This document shows, piece after piece, positions 46,301 to 59,200 of a stretch of DNA of 64,000 nucleotides. The notes under the pieces are model-generated. The model searched no databases. It was not told where the DNA came from and worked only from the letters and a program-made list of their open reading frames with translations. How positions within the stretch are numbered: the first letter of the stretch is position 1; each line of letters begins with the position of its first letter. Origin of the DNA: Simmondsia chinensis (lineage: Eukaryota > Streptophyta > Magnoliopsida > Caryophyllales > Simmondsiaceae); assembly GCA_018398585.1 (NCBI GenBank), contig JAGTTD010000026.1, forward strand, positions 1,431,001 through 1,495,000. The letters run 5' to 3'. The position numbers and the translations under genes were made by a program.

Positions 46301-49300
46301 ATTATATTAGACATCTTATCGCAAAATTTTTAATAATTAATTTTTCCTTAGGCTAACATTATTAGATCCATTTTCAATTAATTTTCTTGCTGAAAGCAGC
46401 CAAAAAATTTATTTTATATTTGGAATCATATTTAAATCCCTATAATGCCAAACTCAAATATTAAAATCTATAATTTTAATTTTGTTGGCTTTTTCCTTTC
46501 ATGATTGATTTAATAAAAATATGGTAAATATACTCGTCAAAATGAATCCGTAACTTCGGAAAAAGGATTGACTTTGAGACTTAAGCACGAGGTCCTAGTC
46601 TCAAATCCGTCCCTTGTCGGTGGACTGCTGGAGCTGCTTCTGCAGCTCGAGTGGGTCGCCGCTTACCAGCTGGGGAGCGGACTAGGAACGGCTCTCTCAG
46701 GGGCCTTCCCTGAACGTTGAAAAATTGACTTAGAACGAATACATGCACTCAATTCAAGTATATATCCGGTTCATATAATTAATAATGTGGCAATATATTA
46801 TCATGTGATAAAAAAGTAATATTAAAATAATTTTTTTATAAGTTAATAATATTTATTAAGTACCTAATTAAGTTGGGTAACATAAGCATTAAGAAAATTG
46901 GTGCTAATGAATTAAGTTGACAGGTAAGATCCATACCACTGTAGATGATAAGGGTATAAATAACCTAACTACTTATTTAAAATTGATTGTGGTTCGTTTG
47001 TGCGGCTTAAAAGCTGATCGAGTTGAGCCTAGGCATGCTCGATAAAATTACTAAGAAAGATGTAATTGACTTCTTAATGTTTGCACAAAATTATGGTCAG
47101 ATATTAATTTGAATAGCTTGGCTTAATAGTAAGCGGAGCTCAACTCGGCTTAGTTAGGTTAACAATCCTAGTGGGACAAATATCGAGCATATATACTAAT
47201 ATTTTATTAAATTGAGTTTAAAAATTTAGAACACGTCAATAAAGTCGTGGCTCGAGGTTGAGTTCAAAGGGGGGACCTCCACTAGCTCAACTTGGCTTAT
47301 TTACACCCCTGATAAGGGTGAGGTTCCATTCCAAACGAGAATGACATTAAGTCAGTAATTAACCCACTAAACTAATGTGTCAATCTTTTCGCTTTTTCAA
47401 AACTGTAACAACAACAACAACAGACCCAGTGTTTCACGGGCTCCCGCTTGCGCAGGGTCCAGAAGTGGTAGGATGTACGCAGCTTTACCCCATCAGGGTA
47501 AGACCCAGACGAAAGACTGTTTCCGAGGACCCCGAACCTGATAAATGATAGTTGATAGTTATGAAGAGCATGTAAGGCATAGAGATCATGTAAACTATGT
47601 ATGCATGTATGGGAGCATGTATGACGAGAGACTGTAAAAACGTAATTATTCTTATAACTGAACTGACATGTAAAGTACTTGACACGTTTTGCAGGGCGGT
47701 AAAGAGGTCGAATTGTTTCCACAAGAGGGGGCATAAAGTGAAGTGCAACACATCAAACAATCCATTCATGATAATATTTGGGTGCACACAAATAATACTT
47801 AGCCAAATTCCAAACTTTCATGAGCTCTCTTGGCTCTCTATTATTGCTGCCGTTATGTCCTTTGCTTACTCTTCTATTGGCCTTGCTCTCTCCATTGCCA
47901 AAGTTGTCTCTGGTAATTACAATTTTGTCTGTTCTGTCAATTTAATCATTGTATTTTTAATTAACGGTGTAAGTGAGTCGAGTTGGCTTACGAAGGCCCA
48001 TAAAAAAGCTCAAAAATCACGGCTCCTACCAAGCTTAAGTTGAACTAAGCCAGCTCGTTTAACTTATCAAACCAAGCTCAAGCTAGTGGGCTCACTAGCC
48101 TAGCCTTAATATAATTTATTAGCTTAAATATATCAAATTGAGCCAAGTTTAAGCCTAACTAAGACAAGCTTGAGACTAAGTAAGTCGACCTTGAGATGAA
48201 ATGAGCCTAGACTGATGTTGAATAAGTCAAAAAATTGAATGTTTAGTTTGAAAGTCATCAAGTAAGATTCGAACTCAACCGAACCAAGCCCGAGCCTGAG
48301 TCTGAGTTTTCAATCCGAGCTCAAGCTGGAAGCTTTCGAGCTTGACAAGCTTTGAGCAGAGCTCGAGCCAAGCTAAATGTAAACATATAATAGAGTGTTC
48401 AATCTGCATGCATTAGGGTTCATTTACTAAGCACTAATGCATCGGATCCCATTAGAACTCCGACGTTAACCGTGCTTGGGCGAGAGTAGTACCAAGATGG
48501 ATGACCTCCTGGGAAGTCCTCATGTTGCCAACCCTATAAGGTTGGGGATCCTCGGAAATAGCCTCTCGACGGAGTTACACCATGAAGGGGTAAGGCTGCG
48601 TACATCCACCCCTCTCAGACCCGGCTTATGCTGGAGCTCTTGAGACACTAGGTCTGTTGTTGTTGTATATATGTGTGTAACATTTTTATTCTAATATATG
48701 GTTTTGATTTGATTTTCTTGGGTGGTCCAAAATTTGAAAAAAATAAAAATAAAAAAATAAAAGGGGGGCATGGAAGGACAAGCTTAACGGGCGTTACGGT
48801 AGGGGTTGACGTGTCAGCAGAAGAGAAGATATGGAGGAGTTTTCAAGCCGTTGGTGATATGGCTTTTTCGTACGCTTACGCTACCATCCTCGTTGAAATT
48901 GAGGCACGTCATCTAACTCCGTTACTACCTTTTTTTTTTTTTTTTTTTTTGTAAATTACATATTAATATCTTGAACCAAAGAAGGCACCAACACGCCATC
49001 ACCGGATTCCATTAGAACTCTGAAGTTAAGCGTGCTTGGGCGAGAGTAGTACCAGAATGGGTGACCTACTGGGAAGTCCTCACCCTCAAGTTGGGAATAC
49101 TCGAAAACAGCCTCTCTTTAGGTTAACACCCTAAAAAGTGAAGGCTGCGTACATCCGCTCCTCCAGACCCTATATAGGCGGGAGCCATTGAAGCACTGAA
49201 TATGGTCCTTTTTTACATATTAGTATCCTGAAATTTAGTGTATTAATTTTTTTAATTTACAAACTTTGTGAAATGATTTTCTAGTCCAAAAACGTTACAA

Positions 49301-52300
49301 GTATTTAATTAAATAGTTTAAATTATGAGATAAAAAAAGAAAGCGAGGCATGTTATGCATCATTACACATAGCTATTTGGATTTCATTAAATACATGTAA
49401 TATTTTGGACTAAAAAATTATTTTACAAAGAAATTAGACATTTCAAAAGTTTAAGCTAACGAGTAAAGACTCGAGAATGACTTCATATTCTAACATCAGT
49501 AGTATAATTATATTTAGAGAAATAATTTTAACAAATTACAGTCTCAAATAACTGCTTAGATTAATTACAATCTTAATTGGCCTTGACGCCAGAGCCTTTC
49601 CTAAATTTTCGGGATTTGAAGCGAACATTTTTAACGAGGTATGTCGTATATAGGAGCATTTTTACATAAATATTAATACAACAAAATTATAAAATTTTAA
49701 TCATAGAATTTAGATAATATTATTACAATTGTTCTAAGATTCACCATAAAAATAAACACAAGTAAACTTACTTGTAATTTCTTTTGAGGCCCTATAATTT
49801 GGGGATCCCGAGCAGTTGCTTGGACTACTTGGTGTAATTTTACGGCCTGCTTGATGCATGATCGTATTTTTTTTTTTTTTATAACATAATATAGGCAGTA
49901 GAGTACCTTCTATAGGGTAAGAAGAACGTTAAGTGGACTATCTATCGATAGGTTGTCCTACATCAGCATCGACTACCCAATCGAGCTCCTGATTTAGATT
50001 ATCCAACTTGTTATCCCTCTTTGCCTTTGGAGACCCCTGGTTTCGGCTCTATCTGCAGCACCATTTTCTTTCTGATACAAATGTGCAACTCTCAACCCAT
50101 TGAATCTCGCCGGCAATTGTCAGATGTCTTTGTGTGGTGGTTCGAATTTGCCTTAGCAATTGAACTCCTTTCGAATAATATTCACTCGTGTAAGGTTATC
50201 TCCTTCTACATGAATACGATTGAATCTTCTAAGTGGGGTACATGCTGAGCATGGTCCAGCAGACCACAGCTGAGCATGGTCCAGCGGGACAAAACCACAT
50301 ATACGACCCAAGACCGGGGGAACGACTCAACTAACCGAAGTGGGGTACATGCTAGCACAGATCTTCCGAGGATTTCGGTGTCAAATTATAACAAGAGAGT
50401 TGAGGCATGGCTTAAGCGATCAATTATTGCCCGGTCCATTGTTGAGGTCAGTCTTGATGATGTTCTTACATTTATTACCGATTATGACCTCTACGGACTT
50501 ACACCTAAAGGCTTAAGCAACAATGCCTTTATTCTGGTTTGTGATTCGATTGATACTATGGATGCCTACCTCGGCCCCCGCAAGGAGATTCTCCAACGAA
50601 TGTTCAGTGAAGTTTATAAATACTCGGGAGAGACACTTGGGTCCTTTAATAGAAGGGTCTGGCTTGAGATACACGGACTACCGGTCCAGTGTTGGTCAAA
50701 TGAGTGCTTTGCCGATATCGCCAAACTCTGGGGGGGGTTCATTAGGGTGGATCCAAGAACATCCACTATGAGGTGCATTGACGTTGCTAGGATTCTGGTG
50801 GACATTTGCCACACAACATGTATCCACCAGATAGTCCAGGTTCACCACAGTGGGGGAACCCGTTTGATCTTCGTTAAAGAAGGAAGCTCTGCATTGTTAC
50901 CGGGCTACTCTCCAAGCGTTGTGTCTAGAGCCGCATCTGCTAAATTGGCGAGGGAGCAGGCCTATTCCACATCATATCCCCCTCAAGGGAACGAGTGCAC
51001 GATCGTGATAAGGCATTCATCACGAATCGAACCTTCTCCGCATCTGATGCCTGAACGCTCTGTTATTAGTGAGGAGTGTAGAACTCCTACCCTGCTGTTG
51101 ACAAATGAAGTTGCTTGGCAGCCGTCTGGTCATGTTTCCATCCACCGCAACGGCCAAATCATTGGAAGATGGGCCTCGCAGTCACTGATCATGCATGCCA
51201 GGCCTTGTGCTTCACAGCGGGTGGCGCATCCCCCTCTGCTACTGCCATGGGCTGAGAATGGTGAAGATCCAGAGATTCAACATCACGCCCAGAAAACCGC
51301 GCCTGTTACCGATACTCGGGAAAGTAACTATGATAATGAGTCTACCGCATCTGGGCCTAAGTTCCGTCCAGGATTCAAGCCCATAGCAGCAATGGGTAAC
51401 TCTAAAGCGGAGGATAGGATGTTGTCGTGTCAGCAAAATTCAGCTCCTTGCATGGGAGGGCCTAGCCCGGGCTGGAGAATAAAAGAAAAAGCGCGCACAA
51501 CAAGAAAACAGAGAAAAGCAATTGAGCGCAAGATGAAGGATAGAGAGAAGTGGGAGCTGCAAGATTTCCTCAAGGATATGTCTCCTACTAGTAATGCTGG
51601 AAAATCTCCTAAGTCAGCGAACAAGAAGAAGAAAAAACGAAATAGGGGTAACCGAATCTAGAAAATCACGGAAGAAAATTATGATGAGAGGATCCTGACT
51701 GCGGAGCGGGTTATAGAGATAGGGAAAAGGGTGGGCGTCAACTTTGATGGTTTCGACCCGGTTGAGGTGGCAGACATCCTTGCTTATTGATTTTGGCTTG
51801 TGTGGTTGGGCTTGTTTCAAGCAGATGTTTCTGGTTGCTGCTGGGGCTTCCGTATTTGTTGGCTTTGCTCCGGCTCCTTTTTGGTTTTTGTGTTTTGTTT
51901 TGGCTGTTTGTCTGTGTGTTCTCCAGGTTTGCCATTTCGGTTGCTTGTCTGGGTTTTGTCTTCTTTGGGTTCACTTGCGTCGTTTTTGTTTTGGCTGTGT
52001 TGGCCTCCTATCGGGTCTTTGCCTCTCCGGTTTCCTGTTTGCTTCGCTTGAGGTCCTGTTTTTTCTTTTTCTTTTGTCGTTCTTGTTTGCTGGTCGTTTT
52101 TCGGCTTGCTTCAGGCTTCGTTTTTCCAGTTTGCCTGTCTTGTATCAGCACTCCGGTGTCACTTATCAAAAAAAAAGTGCACAGTATTTGATTCCATCAC
52201 AAGTTGTTAGAGCTTCAGCAATTAGGACGAATGTATTACCAATGCCTTTGAACACATGATCAAGAACTCAATCGAGCTCGTCTCTAACTATAAAATCACC

Positions 52301-53186
52301 TGCCCTCATTTTCATTCCCCCGCCCCCCAATCAAATTCAATCTGATCCAAACCCGGTACAGGGTTGCCATAATTAGTACATAACCTTGTACTCATTCGAG
52401 CGACCCGATTAATTGCCCTGGGGACTATTAAATTTCCACTAGGCCTTTTTAGGCCGGACCCACGAGTCGGAATATACGAGGTCCATATATAAACCCAAAT
52501 GGGGTTCCATCTTAAGACCAATTGGCAATAGGTGGAGTACCCCACTAGGCTTATAAGGTGATCTTGTCTCTCTCACAACTCCAATGTGAGATTCTAATTA
52601 CTAGACTCACATGTAATATCTCAACCGAATCGACTTGGTTTCTCATCGTCCACTCAATGATTTTCGTTTCTGCTACCGTAAAGGTTTTCTCACGGGATTA
52701 AGTTGCCAAAAAGAGACTTTCACTTCAGGAGCATGGTTATTGAAATCTCGATTCGAGTCTTAGAATCTTATGATTCTACGATTCCACAATTACCGAATGA
52801 TTTGAATCTTAAGTAGAATCTTATTTTTGTAGAATTTTACGAGTATTACATAAAACTAACGGATAGAATCATAATATGATTTTATGCTTCTACCGGATCC
52901 AACCTCGATTCTACCAACGTATACAAATAAAAAGGTAAAATTCAAAAAACATAAAATGTCATATATATGTTACATGAAAATATCTTTATCATATTTGATT
53001 ATACTTATACAAATAAAACATATATTATTAATGAACTTACTTTATTAGTTCGAAGTAAAAGAATGTTAGTTAAGCATTATATGCTTTCAAGAAACTTAAA
53101 TTAAGTTTATGTTTTAACCTTAATATAAAGTTCAATTAGCGGCATCTATCTTAAAAGCTTTCATAATTATTATAACATAAAATGTC

Positions 53187-53218
<32 letters not shown>

Positions 53219-56200
53219 ATATCTTTATCATATTTGATTATATTTCTTATATATACCTATGTACGTAAAGGTCTTATTAATAATTTTTGGAATTATATAA
53301 GTGATATTAATACAAAAAACAAATATAATATACATTTAGTAGAATCTTACGATTCTCTATTCGATTCTACGATTCCAATTCCAAAAGCTCCTATAGATTC
53401 TAAGTAGAATCTCGATTTTAACAACCTTGTTTAGGAGACATATCCAATCGCCAAATCTACTTAAAAGGCCAATCATTTCTTTCGTGCCAATGGACGCCAT
53501 CGGTGAACCACATTGAAAACTCTACCGAGAAGTTTCTGCTGGCAATGAATCCCGAATAAAACTGATCATGACACAATTGCACTAGATTTAGACTCCACAG
53601 GCAAATGCCCATTTAGCTTGAACAGTGGATAATGTAGCGGTCCGCTTCATACCTTGTACTTGAAATACGTTAATATTTAGAGTGGAAGCTATTGAGATTC
53701 GAACTCGAAACTCCGATACCCTATCAAGGAACCAACTGTTCCAAAAGCATAAGCTAAAGGGTAAAGTTTCATGAATGCTTTTATACTCTAACACTCCTGT
53801 TCTTTCAAAAAATTGTTATATTAGCTTCGTCAATTTAACGGGTAGAGATAAATAAATTCGAAAAACACTGCATAGTATGAACAGGAATAGGTTCCGGATA
53901 GATATGAATCAAAACATAGGCGGTTGGGGGGTACTTGGCTTTATATGGTTTACGTGCCTGACTTGTTCCCGGACTTAGCTTTAGAGGCAGCCACATGAAT
54001 GTTGCTTTTTCTTTCTTTCTAGTCAAAAATGACGTTAATTATTCGGTCCTATTCTTAGTCCTTCGTTTAAAAATCAACTCGATTCAATCTAAATTTAGAG
54101 TATTAAACAAATATTCACATGAAAATTATATTAGATTATAAAAATTACTTCTGGTAAGACTGTAAGGAAACTTTCTTTTTTTTCTAGTGTTTTAAGCATA
54201 TGTTCTAGTTTGTCCTTGTAAATCGTCATCGTATTGTTGGGGTCTGTCTCGTGTGTTTTGGTCCTTCTTGGTCTTGTCGTTTTCTTTGTTATTGGGGTAG
54301 GCCATCTTATGTGTGTTTTTTGGAGGTAACTCATTTTCGTGGTCTTTTGGGACTTCTTTTGGTGTCTTTGGTGTTAAATCTGCCCTTGTCAAAGCTTTCG
54401 TTTGTTTTGGTGTCTGGTTGTCGGTGTTAATGTGTTGGGGACAGCCTTCTGTCCTCGGTGTTTTGGGTTTTTGTTTTCTCTTTCATCCTTGCTTTGTATT
54501 ACCGTGCTTTCTCAGACCTGTACTTAAATTATCGAAAAATAGTATTAGAAATAGGTTGGTAAAAAGACAAATGTGAAAAGGGATCCACGTGGGTTGGACC
54601 ATTTTTGTGTTGTCAGGCCACGTACGGAGGAATCAGATCACGCGGTCAATAAAATCTTGACGATGTTAACATTTATTAGTTTTTATTCATATGTCGGTTA
54701 AATTTTTTTAAAATATAAAGACTATCTTTTAAAATATTTAAAATATTTTAAAATTATTTTACATGTAAATTTAAAATTTTAAAATTATTCTCTTTTTTTT
54801 TATAAAAAGAACCATGTAAGCGAAATTAATATATGTTAACAGCGTTAACATTAAAGTATAATATTAAAAAATTTTAGAAAGTTTAGTTATGACATTGCTA
54901 AATTAGAAAATATATGTGATTTTTTAAAACTTTACCTAAAATTTTATCTTTTAAATTATCTTTTAAATTTTATGTTCCCCTTTTTACCCCTCTCCTCTCC
55001 ATTGTATCGCAACCGACCCTAAGGACAAGTGAGGTTGCATTCAAAAGTCAATAATTGGCCAGTGTCGAACACTGTCCAATGCAGTCCAAGTAACTGTTTG
55101 GGGCCCTAAAATTGTTGGGGTTGTCAAAAGCGATTACATGCAAGTTACTTTTTTTTTTATAGTGATTGAGTTTCTTGTTAAATTTTTTAATAATTTATTG
55201 TATTAATATTTGTGTCATTAAAATAAATGTTATTATATATGATGGGCTCCATTTAGAACATTTACTTTGAGCCCTGAATCTGTTAGGACCAGTTTTATAG
55301 CTGGAATTATGTGAAATATCCCATTAGAAAATAAAAAAAGCAAAGCAAAGCAACATTCCCAGTGTTCTAAGGGTTCCCGCCTGAGCAAGTTCGGGGGTGG
55401 ATGTACACATTCTTCCCCCTTCAGAGGCTGTTTCCGCGACCCCCCAACCTGAGGGGTGCAACACGAGGACTTCCCATCTTGGTACTACTCTCGCCCGAAG
55501 TACGCTTAATTTCGGAATTCTAATGGGATCCGGTGCTTGCGTGTTAGCACCCTCTTAGGTGAAGTATCCCGTTAGACTTATATGTTAATGATTAATCGAT
55601 ATAAATCTCGTTATATCTTTTACAGAAATTTATATCCTCCACATATGAGCTTGTGGTTAAATTTGGACCAACCTAGAATATTATCACATCCTTGAGGGGA
55701 CCAGTTCTAGATTTTTTTTTTTTTTTTTTTTAAAGAATTCAGTTTTTAAAAATTAAATTTATATTTTAAAAGTAATTTTTTTCTTTTTTATAATATTTTA
55801 CTTTCAGTTTCTTTTTTCTTTTTTTTTGATGCGAAAACGAAACGTAGAGCTCAAATTGATCACGAAAAAGTCGAAGAGAGCTCGGAATTCACTGCAGAGA
55901 GAGAAAACTAGGGTTTGTAGTTTTGTAAAGTGGAGAATGAAAATTACAACGAGCTATAACAACTATATATACGGAAAACGAAGAAAACCCTAAAACGAAA
56001 GATTACGAAAATACCCTAAAATATGAAACTACTTATGTGGAGGAAAAACTTAAATAAATCTGATATACTAAGATACCAATTTGTTAGGGAAAACTTAATG
56101 CGGAAGCGAAAACCCTTATAACTTGATTCGATTCAAATAATATGACTCACACAAAACGAGAAGTAAACAAATATGGAGAAAAAAAGAACAAAACAAGAAC

Positions 56201-59200
56201 ACACAATATTTACGTGGAAACCCCTCTATAATCGAGAGGGAGAAAACGGGCGGAGATGGAGATTCTTTATTAACTGAACGGAAGAATTACAACGACACTT
56301 CCCAGAACGAGATATATGGAAGAATTACACTCATTCCCTCTGAACTCTCGTAGCACTCAAAATCTTGGAGGAATTACGAAATCACCTCACTCTTAATGGC
56401 TGCGGTTCACGCTTTTGATTGGATCTGAATTGGAGTAAACTCTCACCTAAGCCAAAACCCTAAGCCCTTATTTATAGAAGACGGCTAGGGTTTGCGGAAA
56501 ACGACTCCTGATCGATCGGCCAATGCCGATCGATTAACCCCTTCACGGCCAAAATCCCGAATCTTTCCTTAAATCACCCGATCGATCGGATTCCCTCCCG
56601 ATCGATCGGTGACCCTACGGCAACCCCATAAAAAAAAAAAAAAGTAATTTGAGACATAACCTAACAAATCTCCACCTTGCCTCAAATTACATACATAAAA
56701 GAATTTCCTCCACCTTCTCCACTAAACCCCCACACACGGGGTTAACACAACGAAGTACGAAACCTAACCGAGCGAAGCTTGAACTTCCTGTTAGGTAAAA
56801 ACTGAGTGAACATATCTGAGAGGTTATCAGCAATGCCAATCTTCTTCTCTGAATTGGCTCTTGATATATCATTTGAAACAGCCACCTGCTGCTAAACTGT
56901 ATTACTGAACTGAACTCCCTCTGGCTTACTCACCTGACCTGAATCACAAACAACTGATGACATCTTCTGTGGAGACAATAACGAAGACTCACCAAACGTG
57001 ACACGTCTACTCGTCAGGAATTGTTTGAAGCAAAAACTTTTCTGCTTCCCATAAAGCCCTTGTTCACATACCACCAGTCCTTTGGACTGACCACAAAAAG
57101 AGCCCCTCACACTGTGCTCAGACAGACGCCTATCACCTGAACAATCCAATCTCAAACATCCTAAATTTGTGATCTCTAGTTCTGTCAACAACAAGGATGA
57201 TGAAGATACTGCAACAGATCTAACAATTGTGGAACCGACAAGCTCATACAACGTACCTAACCTTCTCTGTCCTTCATAACTGTCAAAGCACCTTTAACGA
57301 CCCTCAAAACTTCACCTTCAGCTGTGTACTTGTACCCATAGGTCTCAAGAGTACCTAAAGAGATGAGATTCTTCTTCAAATCAGAAACATGACGAACATT
57401 GCCCAAAACCCTGATAGTGCCATTGAACATCCTAAAACAAATTGTTCCTATACCCTAAACTTTGCATGGATTATCATCACCCATCAAAGCAACTCCACCT
57501 TGAACAGACTTGTACGTGGAAAACCAATCCCGATTGGGACAGACATGATAGAAGCAACCCGAATTCAAAATCCAACTATCTTTGAAATTGGACTGAGGTT
57601 CAGACACGGACAAAAGAAAATCTTCATTCTCACCACCAACAACACTAGCTGCTATGGATCTCTTGTCAGACCTGTTATCTGCTTCTAATTTTCTTTTAAG
57701 CTTGTAACAGTCTTTCTTAATGTGCTCCTTCTTATGACAGTAGTTACAAGTTAGGTCTTGATACCTAGACTTAGACTTGCTTCCACTATGATCATACTCG
57801 GTTCTCCCCCTCACAAATAAACCACTACCTGAGTTATACACAGAATCAGATAATTCTTTATCTACTCGCTCTTTACTCAGTAGGTTTCTCTTAACTTCAT
57901 CAACAAATATGGTTTGTCTACCCCCATAGATCATGCTTTCGACAAAACCCTTATATGAAGTAGAGAGAAAACATAACAACAACATTGCCTGATCTTCATC
58001 CTTAGGAACATCATCCAATTCTTTCAAATCTTGAATAATTGAATTAAATTCACTGATGTGGTTCTTAAGTAACGTACCTTCTGACATACGAAATGTGAAC
58101 AACCGGCGCTTAACTGCGAGTTTGTTAGAGACAGACTTGAAACAGAACATATCCTGCAATTTCTCCCACAATTCCTTAGCGGTCTTCACTTCCAAAACTT
58201 ATGTCAAAACGTCATCGGTAAGACACATCTGAATTGCTGTGAGCGCCTTCTCATCCAACTCTTCCCATTGTGCTTCTGTAAGATTCTCTGATTTCTTCTC
58301 TTTCCCATCTAAAGCTTTTTTTAAGCCATTCTGAGTCAAGAGGCCCTTAAAGCGAACCTGCCATAAACTGAAGCTCCCTTGACTACCAAACTTCTCAATT
58401 TCAGATCTAATTGCGGACTTCATATTATCAAATCGAAATAAACAGGGCTCTGATACCAATTTGTGGAGGAAAAACTTAAACAAATCTGATATGCTAAGAT
58501 ACCAATTTGTTAGGGAAAACTTAATGCGGAAGCGAAAACCCTGATAACTTGATTCGATTCAAATAATATGACTCACACAAAACGAGAAGTAAACAAATAT
58601 GGAGAAGGAAAGAACAAAACAAGAACATACAATATTTACGTGGAAACTCCTCTACAATCGAGAGGGGAGAAAACTACGGGTGGAGATGGAAATTCTTTAT
58701 TAACTGAACGGAAGAATTACAACGACACTTCCCAGAACGAGATATATGGAAGAATTACAATCACCCCCTCTGAACTCTCGTAGCACTCAAAATCTTGGAG
58801 GAATTACGAAATCACCTCACTCTTAATGGCGGCGGCTCACGCTTTTGATTGGATCTGAATTGGAGTAAACTCTCACCTGAGCCAAAACCCTAAGCCCTTA
58901 TTTATAGAAGATGGCTAGGGTTTGTAGAAAACGACTTCCGATCGATCGGAGGGACCCGATGGATCGGCCAATGCCGATCGATCAATCCCTTCACGGCCAA
59001 AATCCCGAATCTTTCCTTAAATCACCCGATCGATCAGATTCCCTCCCGATCGATCAGCGACTCTACGGCAACCCCATAAAAAATAAAACAAGTAATTTGA
59101 GACATAATCTAACAACTTAAATACCCCTAAACTATGCGGAAAACAAAAAAGTGGCCTGAAGACAGGTTTAGAGGCCGAATTTGGGAAAATAGGCGGGACT

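Larger units (their letters stand above)
56036..59114 (-). mobile_element. Solo 3.1-kb copy of the copia TR-GAG-like family, intron 4
   Basis: Bounded by the 5-bp target duplication ACTTA (56031-56035, 59115-59119). LTRs are 56036-56666 (631 bp) and 58462-59114 (653 bp); the internal region is 1795 bp with the primer site TGGTATCAGAGC (minus, 58447-58458). Same gene content and same pol deletion as the array at 1-8935, but clearly diverged, so the non-autonomous structure is a family trait. It lies antisense in the permease intron. Confidence 0.92.

Noticed and set aside
48431..48540. Functional 5S rRNA gene
   Set aside because: The 5S similarity lacks the normal start, runs into SINE body sequence, and recurs as dispersed copies, two with 17-20 bp duplications, rather than as a tandem 5S array.
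55328..55558. Cassandra-type TRIM (5S in an LTR)
   Set aside because: No TG...CA LTR ends, primer site or polypurine tract. The target duplication is 17 bp rather than 5 bp and the tail is TTG/T-rich, which fits a SINE better.
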